Of a stretch of 11,320 bases of DNA, positions 5,876-11,320 are shown piece by piece. The DNA is from Rickettsiales bacterium. Lineage in GTDB: Bacteria > Pseudomonadota > Alphaproteobacteria > TMED109. The stretch is taken from positions 1 through 11,320 of the forward strand of contig NZIN01000032.1 of assembly GCA_002689905.1 (NCBI GenBank), in the 5' to 3' direction. A program made the position numbers and the translations under genes. The notes under the pieces are model-generated. The model ran no database searches and was not told the DNA's origin. It saw only the letters and a list, made by a program, of their open reading frames with translations. Each line of letters opens with the position of its first letter. Positions within the stretch are counted from its first letter, which is position 1.

Positions 5876-8686
5876 ATGAGCGATAAAAATAAATATAATG
5901 AGACTATGCTATTGCCAAAAACTGAATTTGGAATGCGTGGAAAGCTCCCTACTGAAGAAATAAAAATGATGGAGTATTGGAAAAATATAAATTTATGGGA
6001 AAAATTAAGAACAAATTCTATCAATAGAGAAAAATTTATTCTTCATGATGGACCACCATATGCAAATGGTCCAATTCATATAGGAACAGCAACCAATAAA
6101 ATTCTTAAAGATATCATTAATAGAACAATGCAATTTGAAGGCTATAACTCACTTTATATACCTGGATGGGATTGTCATGGTTTACCGATAGAGTGGCAAA
6201 TAGAAAAACAGTATAGAAAAAAAGGGAAAAATAAGGATGAGGTAGACATCAAAGACTTTAGGCAAGAATGTAGAGAGTTTGCTCAATCATGGATAGAGGT
6301 ACAAAAAAAAGCTTTTATACGTCTTTTTGTTCTAGCAGATTGGTCTAATCCATATACAACAATGAATTACGAGTCAGAATCGATAATTCTAAAAGAATTT
6401 AGTAAGTTTTTTTTAAATGGTTCTTTATATCAAGGTTCAAAACCAGTAATGTGGTCACCTATTGAAAAGACTGCTTTGGCAGAAGCAGAAATAGAATATA
6501 AAGAAGTAAATTCAAAATCTATTTATGTATCTTTCGAAATTAAGAAAACTAATTTATCAGTTTTAAAGGATGCTTCTATTATAATATGGACAACTACTCC
6601 ATGGACAATACCTGGAAATAGAGCAATAGCATATAGCCCTTTAATTGATTACTGCTTATTCGAAGTTTTAGAAAGTGAAGATTCTTTAATCAAGGGGAAA
6701 AAGTATTTAGTGGCAGAGGCATTACTTAATACTGTGAGTCAATATTGTAACATTACAAAAAGTAAGAATTTAAAAAAAATAAAAGGAGAGGATTTAAAAA
6801 ATATTACCTGTTCACACCCATTTTCAGAATCTGGTTATAAATATGAAGTCCCCGTACTGCCAGCTAATTTTGTCGAAGCAACTGAGGGTACAGGTTTTGT
6901 TCATATTGCGCCTTGTTATGGAGAAGATGATTATTATTTAGCTTTAGAAAATGACATAATTATAAAAGATATAGTTAAAGATGATGGTTGTTATAAAGAT
7001 AATACTCCTATTTTTTCAGGATTACACGTCTTTAAAGCGCACGAAAAAGTAATAGAAAAACTTCAATACTTCAAAAGTTTAATAGGTATAAGAGAATATA
7101 TTCATTCTTATCCACACTCTTGGAGATCAAAAAAACCTATAATATTTAGAACTACACCGCAGTGGTTTATAAGTATGAAAAAAAATGATTTAAAAGAAAA
7201 GGCTATTAAAAGCATAGATCAAACAAAATGGATTCCTCAATCCTCTAAAAATAGAATTCATAGTATGGTAAAAAGTAGACCAGATTGGTGTGTTTCTAGA
7301 CAAAGGGCATGGGGTGTGCCTTTGACGATTTTTGTAAATAAAAAAACAGGAGAACCATTAAGAGACTCGAAAGTAATGGAGCGAATAATAGAGGATGTGA
7401 AAAATAGAGGTTCTGATGTTTGGTTATCAGAGGACCCTTTTAAATACCTAGGCAATGATAAAAATCCAAAAGATTATTATGCAGTTAAAGATATTTTAGA
7501 TGTATGGTTCGATTCAGGAACATCACATGCTTTTGTATTAGAAAAAAATAAACTTAATTGGCCAGCAGATTTATATTTGGAGGGAACAGATCAACATAGA
7601 GGTTTTTTTCAATCTTCACTTTTAGCTTCATGTGGAACTAGAGGCCAGGCTCCTTATAAAAGTGTCATCACACACGGGTTTGTATTAGATGGAAAAGGTA
7701 GGAAGATGTCTAAAAGTCTTGGAAATGTTATTGATCCAGAAAACATTATAAATAGGTCGGGAGCAGATGTTTTAAGGTTATGGGTAGCAACCACTGATTA
7801 TTCTGAGGATATGCGAATTGGTGATGAAGTTTTAGCTAATTTAAACGATAATTATAGAAGGATAAGGAATTCATTTAGATTTATTTTGGGAAATATTGGA
7901 AGTTTTAAAACTAAAGAATCTATAAATTATTCTGAATTAGAGGAAATTGATAAGTTTATATTGGCTAAAATATATTCATTAAATTTATTAAGGAAAAAGG
8001 CAATAAAAGAATATTCTTTTCATGTTTTTTATAAATCCTTGTTTGAGTTTTGCTCGGTAGATTTATCATCCTTCTACTTTGATATAAGTAAAGATACTTT
8101 GTACTGTAATACACTCAATGATCACAAAAGAAAAAGTAAAGTAACAGTTTTATTTAATATTTTAGATGTATTAACATGTTGGTATGCTCCAGTTTTATCT
8201 CATACAATGGAAGAGGTATGGCAAAAAAATAAAACAGAAGATTTAGAAAGTATACACCTGAGAGTATTAAAAGATATTAATCCAACTTGGGAGAATAATG
8301 ATTTAATTCTTAAATGGGAGAATATTAAGAAAATTAGAAAAATGATTAATTCAGCAATAGAAAAAGCCAGGAATGAAAAAACAATAGGTTCAACTCTTGA
8401 AGCTAAAGTATTAATTCAAACTAATAATAAAAATGTCTTAAATATTCTAAATAATGTAAACATGCAAGATATATGTATTGTATCTGAGATAAAAGAACAA
8501 AATATAGAAGATCCTATAGCTAAAGATTATTTATCATCATTTGAAAGTAATGAAGAAGAAACCACGGTTTTTATTTATAAAACTACTTTTAATAAATGTC
8601 TAAGATGTTGGCAGTATAAGGAAGAAGTTAAAGATAGTAATAGTTTATGTAAGAGATGCAGTGAAGCAGTAATGAGTATTCAATGA
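5876..8686 (+). CDS. ileS: Isoleucyl-tRNA synthetase
   Basis: Charges tRNA-Ile with isoleucine. The 936-residue product (E. coli IleRS is 938) has the bacterial type 1 layout: FILHDGPPYANGPIHIG (54-70) with the class I signature, GWDCHGLPIEW (97-107), the CP1 editing domain with TTTPWTIP (239-246) and GTGFVH...DDY, where His343 and Asp352 match the editing residues His333 and Asp342 of E. coli, KMSKS at 610-614, an anticodon-binding helical region and a C-terminal zinc knuckle with Cys908, 911, 925 and 928. The HIGH motif reads HIGT (68-71), a striking change at a catalytic position. In CP1 the usual AP-x-HG is APCYG. The frame is open upstream with an ATG at 5834 inside ribF, but the ATG at 5876, one base after the ribF stop, gives the expected N-terminus ahead of LPKTEFGMRG. 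The end overlaps lspA by ATGA. Confidence 0.96.
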   Translation: MSDKNKYNETMLLPKTEFGMRGKLPTEEIKMMEYWKNINLWEKLRTNSINREKFILHDGPPYANGPIHIGTATNKILKDIINRTMQFEGYNSLYIPGWDCHGLPIEWQIEKQYRKKGKNKDEVDIKDFRQECREFAQSWIEVQKKAFIRLFVLADWSNPYTTMNYESESIILKEFSKFFLNGSLYQGSKPVMWSPIEKTALAEAEIEYKEVNSKSIYVSFEIKKTNLSVLKDASIIIWTTTPWTIPGNRAIAYSPLIDYCLFEVLESEDSLIKGKKYLVAEALLNTVSQYCNITKSKNLKKIKGEDLKNITCSHPFSESGYKYEVPVLPANFVEATEGTGFVHIAPCYGEDDYYLALENDIIIKDIVKDDGCYKDNTPIFSGLHVFKAHEKVIEKLQYFKSLIGIREYIHSYPHSWRSKKPIIFRTTPQWFISMKKNDLKEKAIKSIDQTKWIPQSSKNRIHSMVKSRPDWCVSRQRAWGVPLTIFVNKKTGEPLRDSKVMERIIEDVKNRGSDVWLSEDPFKYLGNDKNPKDYYAVKDILDVWFDSGTSHAFVLEKNKLNWPADLYLEGTDQHRGFFQSSLLASCGTRGQAPYKSVITHGFVLDGKGRKMSKSLGNVIDPENIINRSGADVLRLWVATTDYSEDMRIGDEVLANLNDNYRRIRNSFRFILGNIGSFKTKESINYSELEEIDKFILAKIYSLNLLRKKAIKEYSFHVFYKSLFEFCSVDLSSFYFDISKDTLYCNTLNDHKRKSKVTVLFNILDVLTCWYAPVLSHTMEEVWQKNKTEDLESIHLRVLKDINPTWENNDLILKWENIKKIRKMINSAIEKARNEKTIGSTLEAKVLIQTNNKNVLNILNNVNMQDICIVSEIKEQNIEDPIAKDYLSSFESNEEETTVFIYKTTFNKCLRCWQYKEEVKDSNSLCKRCSEAVMSIQ

Positions 8687-9177
8687 CCTTAAAGAGTTAT
8701 AAATTTAAGGGAATAATAGAAACTATATTATTAGTAATGCTATTAATTACAATAGACCAGTGTTCGAAGATATTTATTTCTAAAATAATGTTGTGGAGTA
8801 ATTTCTCTAATATTAACTTACTGCCTTTTTTAGATATTGTATTTGTTAGGAATACCGGAGTTAGTTTTGGGATGTTTAGCGAAGGAGGAGTATTAGGTAG
8901 ATATTTTTTTTCAGCCTTATCTTTAACAATAGGAACTTTTCTTACGATTTTAGCAATAGCATCAGAAAAATATTTTTTTAAAATAAGCCTAAGCCTTATT
9001 TCAGCAGGAGCTATTGGTAATGCTATAGACAGAATTTATTTTGGAGGGGTAATAGACTTTATTGATTTTTTTGTATATAATTTTCATTGGCCGGCTTTTA
9101 ATTTAGCTGATTCATTTATAACTTTAGGAGTCATTCTAATGTTAATTGATAACTTTTATGCTCAAAATGAAAATTAA
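8683..9177 (+). CDS. lspA: Lipoprotein signal peptidase (signal peptidase II)
   Basis: Inner-membrane aspartyl protease that cleaves the signal peptide of prolipoproteins just before the lipidated cysteine. The 164-residue length matches the family. Four hydrophobic membrane segments are visible (about 10-26, 70-92, 98-114 and 140-157). Conserved elements are TIDQCSK (23-29), the VRNTGVSFGMF segment (55-65), GNAIDRIYFGGVIDFIDF (112-129) and FNLADS (139-144). Catalytic Asp116 and Asp143 are 27 residues apart, as are Asp114 and Asp141 in E. coli. The ATG overlaps the ileS stop in ATGA, suggesting coupled translation, and no strong Shine-Dalgarno is present. Its own end overlaps the start of a lipoprotein gene whose product is a likely substrate. 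Confidence 0.95.
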   Translation: MTLKSYKFKGIIETILLVMLLITIDQCSKIFISKIMLWSNFSNINLLPFLDIVFVRNTGVSFGMFSEGGVLGRYFFSALSLTIGTFLTILAIASEKYFFKISLSLISAGAIGNAIDRIYFGGVIDFIDFFVYNFHWPAFNLADSFITLGVILMLIDNFYAQNEN

Positions 9178-9517
9178 ATTATTAAATATATTATTATTAT
9201 TAGTGTTAGTTTTTAATAATGCATGTTCTTCTAAGAAATTAGAAAATTTAGGCTTTATTAAAAAAAAGCCTAATCAATATGCAGTATCAAGAAAAGCTCC
9301 TCTAGAGATGCCACCTGACATGTACCTTGCTCCTCCAGAGACAGAAGTAAAAAATCGAAATCAAAGTTCCCCCATTCTAAAAAATGAGGAAAATTTAGAT
9401 GACATTCTTGCTAATAAAAGCACATTAGTTACCAAAAATAATAATCAAAGTTTGTCTAAGAAAAAAAGAATTTTACGTAATATTCTAAATACTAAGGCAG
9501 TAAAAATTCTAAAGTAA
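9167..9517 (+). CDS. Small DUF3035-type lipoprotein (possible BamF-like)
   Basis: A predicted 116-residue lipoprotein. The N-terminus MKIKLLNILLLLVLVFNNAC is a short basic-hydrophobic signal ending in Cys20, but the residues before the cysteine (N-N-A) depart from the usual L-(A/S)-(G/A) lipobox. The mature part holds LGFIKKKPNQYAVSRKAPLE (28-47) and MPPDMYLAPP (48-57), matching the conserved core of the alphaproteobacterial DUF3035 family, which as I recall includes the BamF lipoprotein of the outer-membrane beta-barrel assembly complex. The rest is polar, lysine/asparagine-rich and probably disordered. Starts at 9146 (TTG) and 9158 (ATG) are also in frame; ATG 9167 gives the best signal peptide and overlaps lspA by 11 bases. 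Its place right after lspA is the usual alphaproteobacterial arrangement. Family membership is fairly sure; the BAM role is inferred. Confidence 0.78.
   Translation: MKIKLLNILLLLVLVFNNACSSKKLENLGFIKKKPNQYAVSRKAPLEMPPDMYLAPPETEVKNRNQSSPILKNEENLDDILANKSTLVTKNNNQSLSKKKRILRNILNTKAVKILK
9248..9273 (+). repeat. Inverted repeat (hairpin) inside the DUF3035 lipoprotein gene
   Basis: TTAGGCTTT (9248-9256) is the exact reverse complement of AAAGCCTAA (9265-9273), with an 8-base A-rich loop. It falls in the conserved LGFIKKKPN coding segment. No U-run follows, so it is not a typical intrinsic terminator. It may be chance, or a weak mRNA structure near the start of the gene. Confidence 0.5.
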
Positions 9518-9532
9518 ATGATATATTGAATT

Positions 9533-10750
9533 ATGTTCATTGAATCAAAGGGATGGGAAAGAATAATAGAAAAGAACCTATTTGATAAACAGAAAAAACA
9601 ATTAAATAAAATAAAAAAAGAAATATCTAAAAAAAATAAAGATTTTGCATTTCTTAAAAATGAAGAAAATAATCAAATATTTGAGTTAATTAAAAAAGCA
9701 AAACTTAAATTTAAGAAACTGGATGAGATTCTTTTGATTGGGACAGGAGGATCAAGTTTGGGAACTAAGGCATTACTCAAAGTCATCAATAATGAAAAAA
9801 TTAGTTTTTTAAGTAATTTAGATCCAAATACAATTAAATTATATTTAAAAAAAAATAAAAAAAAGAATATAGGGTTATTAATTATTAGTAAGTCAGGGGA
9901 GACGTTGGAAGTATTAAGCTTATTTGATATAATAATTAATAGCCTTAAAAAGCAAGTAGACTTAAAGAACCATACACTAATTATTACAGATAACAGAAAG
10001 TCTACATTACGTTTAGTAGCTGAAAAGTATAATATTCAAGTTATTGATCATGATGAAGAAATAGGTGGTAGGTTTTCATGCTTTTCTATTACAAGTCTTT
10101 TGCCATTGTACGTTGCAGGAGTTGATTCTGTAAATATAAAGAAATTAGCAGACTCTTATTTTAAAAAAATATTAGGCAATTGCTTTAATTTTAATAATTC
10201 AGTTAGTGCCCTATCTTGTATAAGTAAGAAAAAAAAATATATAGGGCATGTTTTTTTAGTTTATATTGATTCATTTAATAAAATTAGTGAATGGTATAGA
10301 CAATTATGGTCTGAGTCTTTAGGTAAAAATAAGGCTGGTATGCATCTAATAACTGCAGAAGGTGCAGTTGACCAACACAGTCAATTACAAATGTGGTTAG
10401 ATGGACCAAAAAATTTAATATTTACTGTAGTGGTACCTAATGCAAGAGTGCTTGATATAAAAATTACAGATATTAAAAATGTTTTACCTAATTATTTAAA
10501 AAGCAAAAATATTGGTGAAATATTAAATATTATGGCTAAATCTACAATAACAGAGCTACAAAAATTTGGTATTCCCGTTAGAATTATTTACTTAGACGAT
10601 GATCAAACTAAGTCAGCAGTGGACCTAATGACAATGTTACTTCTAGAAGTAACATTGTTAGGTAAGTTAATAGGTATTAACCCTTTTGACCAACCAGCAG
10701 TTGAAAACGTAAAGATTAGAGTAAAAAAAACACTAAATAAACATGAATGA
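9533..10750 (+). CDS. pgi: Glucose-6-phosphate isomerase
   Basis: Interconverts glucose 6-phosphate and fructose 6-phosphate in the cytosol. At 405 residues it is at the short end of the family (about 415-550 is usual). It keeps the core SIS-fold motifs: GTGGSSLGTKAL (70-81), ISKSGETLE (118-126) for sugar-phosphate binding, IGGRFSCFS (177-185), LWSESLGK (258-265) with catalytic Glu261, GAVDQHSQLQMWLDGP (277-292) with His282, and NPFDQPAVENVK (383-394) with active-site Lys394. The SKSG loop has Glu123 where Gly or Thr is common. The N-terminus is lysine-rich and reduced. The ATG at 9533 lies 15 bases after the lipoprotein gene without an obvious Shine-Dalgarno. It overlaps mutL by 8 bases (ATGAATGA). 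A perfect palindrome at 10631-10658 lies inside the coding sequence. Function is secure. Confidence 0.94.
   Translation: MFIESKGWERIIEKNLFDKQKKQLNKIKKEISKKNKDFAFLKNEENNQIFELIKKAKLKFKKLDEILLIGTGGSSLGTKALLKVINNEKISFLSNLDPNTIKLYLKKNKKKNIGLLIISKSGETLEVLSLFDIIINSLKKQVDLKNHTLIITDNRKSTLRLVAEKYNIQVIDHDEEIGGRFSCFSITSLLPLYVAGVDSVNIKKLADSYFKKILGNCFNFNNSVSALSCISKKKKYIGHVFLVYIDSFNKISEWYRQLWSESLGKNKAGMHLITAEGAVDQHSQLQMWLDGPKNLIFTVVVPNARVLDIKITDIKNVLPNYLKSKNIGEILNIMAKSTITELQKFGIPVRIIYLDDDQTKSAVDLMTMLLLEVTLLGKLIGINPFDQPAVENVKIRVKKTLNKHE
10631..10658. repeat. Perfect 28-nt palindrome within pgi
   Basis: The arm ACAATGTTACTTCT (10631-10644) is followed at once by its exact reverse complement (10645-10658), so 14 base pairs are possible with no spacer. 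The symmetry extends outward: CCTA (10624-10627) pairs with TAGG (10659-10662) if the ATG at 10628-10630 bulges out. It encodes the leucine-rich TMLLLEVTLL segment of PGI just before the INPFDQP motif. It ends 84 bases before the mutL ATG. It could be an mRNA hairpin, a site for a dimeric DNA-binding protein, or an accident of leucine codon choice. Confidence 0.9.
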
Positions 10751-11320
10751 AATTAAATTATTACCTCCTCAGATTATCAATGAAATAGCAGCAGGTGAAG
10801 TTATAGATAGACCCGTTTCCATAGTTAAAGAGCTAGTTGAAAATTCAATAGATGCATTAGCAAATAGAATAAATATTGATATAATATCAGGAGAGGAATC
10901 AAAAATTAAAGTTTCAGATAATGGTATTGGAATAGAGAAGAGATATATAGAAACCTCAGTAAAAAGACATGCAACTTCTAAACTAAAAAAAAATTCTCTT
11001 CATGAAATTAGCACGTTAGGATTTAGAGGTGAAGCACTTAACGCTATAGCGAATGCTTCGGATTTTAAAATGATTAGTAAAACTAAAACTATGTCTGAGG
11101 CATATGAACTAAATATTCTATTTGGGGAAGTAATAGACTTTAGACCTTCAAAGGGTAATTTAGGGACATCTATATTAGTCGAAGAATTATTTAAAAGACT
11201 TCCTGTTAGAAAGAAATTTTTAAAGTCTGAAAAAGTTGAAAATTTAGCTATTAAAACTTTTATTAAAAAAATATCTTTAGCCTACCCAGACATAACTTTC
11301 GTGCTTTCTGAAGATTTAAA
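10743..11320 (+). CDS. mutL: DNA mismatch repair protein MutL, 3'-partial
   Basis: The N-terminal 192 residues of MutL, the ATPase that links mismatch recognition by MutS to strand cleavage. All GHKL ATPase motifs are visible: NEIAAGEVIDRPVSIVKELVENSIDA (positions 13-38, with Glu30 and Asn34 matching the catalytic Glu and Mg-binding Asn), SDNGIGI (58-64), RHATSK (75-80) and GFRGEAL (93-99). The gene runs off the right edge, so the C-terminal dimerisation/endonuclease domain cannot be judged. The ATG lies within the end of pgi (8-base overlap, ATGAATGA) and has no clear Shine-Dalgarno, so it probably depends on translation from pgi. The position after pgi fits alphaproteobacterial gene order. 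The next in-frame residues up to base 11320 show no interruption. Confidence 0.96.
   Translation, partial: MNEIKLLPPQIINEIAAGEVIDRPVSIVKELVENSIDALANRINIDIISGEESKIKVSDNGIGIEKRYIETSVKRHATSKLKKNSLHEISTLGFRGEALNAIANASDFKMISKTKTMSEAYELNILFGEVIDFRPSKGNLGTSILVEELFKRLPVRKKFLKSEKVENLAIKTFIKKISLAYPDITFVLSEDL

Noticed and set aside
8981..9001. Hairpin AAATAAG-loop-CTTATTT in lspA
   Set aside because: Seven A/T-rich pairs within a coding membrane segment; weak and likely accidental.
9146..9166. TTG 9146 or ATG 9158 as start of the DUF3035 lipoprotein
   Set aside because: Both would add residues before a normal basic-hydrophobic signal peptide that begins at ATG 9167; ATG 9158 remains possible but less likely.
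10207..10248. Inverted repeat TGCCCTAT ... ATAGGGCA in pgi
   Set aside because: Only 8 bp with a 26-base loop inside coding sequence; such repeats are expected by chance in a window of this size.
1..11320. CRISPR array, mobile element, toxin-antitoxin pair or defence system
   Set aside because: No regularly spaced repeats, transposase, integrase, attachment site or small paired toxin-like genes are visible; all genes are ordinary chromosomal families.

Overview
The window looks like a compact, strongly A+T-rich alphaproteobacterial chromosome segment. Codons are dominated by A/T, genes are separated by 0-70 bp or overlap, and no transposase, phage gene or CRISPR is visible. The right half, ribF-ileS-lspA-(DUF3035-type lipoprotein)-pgi-mutL, is a recognisable alphaproteobacterial gene order, and the ornithine decarboxylase and NUDT19-like Nudix hydrolase also resemble alphaproteobacterial forms. 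A streamlined marine lineage (SAR11-, HIMB59- or AEGEAN-169-like) is the most natural guess, but the species cannot be fixed from sequence alone.

Left region (2-804): the 3' part of a metallo-beta-lactamase-fold hydrolase whose start lies outside the window, then a complete tRNA-Leu(CAA) with an encoded CCA end.

Polyamine region (811-3937): speD (AdoMet decarboxylase) and an overlapping ornithine decarboxylase gene run rightward. They meet, stop codon to stop codon, a leftward pair consisting of a Nudix hydrolase gene and speE (spermidine synthase). Together these three enzymes make putrescine from ornithine, decarboxylate AdoMet, and transfer the aminopropyl group to give spermidine, so the window holds a complete ornithine-to-spermidine route. 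The polyamine genes carry the clearest Shine-Dalgarno sequences in the window.

Right region (4010-11320): a divergently transcribed LACTB2-like metallo-hydrolase with a GTG start, then ribF, ileS, lspA, a small DUF3035-type lipoprotein, pgi and the 5' part of mutL, all on the + strand and mostly overlapping or abutting. This probably acts as one long transcription unit. It combines FMN/FAD synthesis, isoleucine charging, lipoprotein processing, an outer-membrane lipoprotein, a glycolytic isomerase and mismatch repair; the grouping is positional rather than a single pathway.

No gene-free stretch exceeds 300 bases; the longest is the 72-bp divergent spacer at 3938-4009. I see no convincing undescribed multi-gene system. 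The most unusual signals are a perfect 28-nt palindrome inside pgi about 85 bp before mutL, a HIGH-to-HIGT change in IleRS, several unusual residues in the SpeE active site, and the four-base TTAA that ends two convergent genes.
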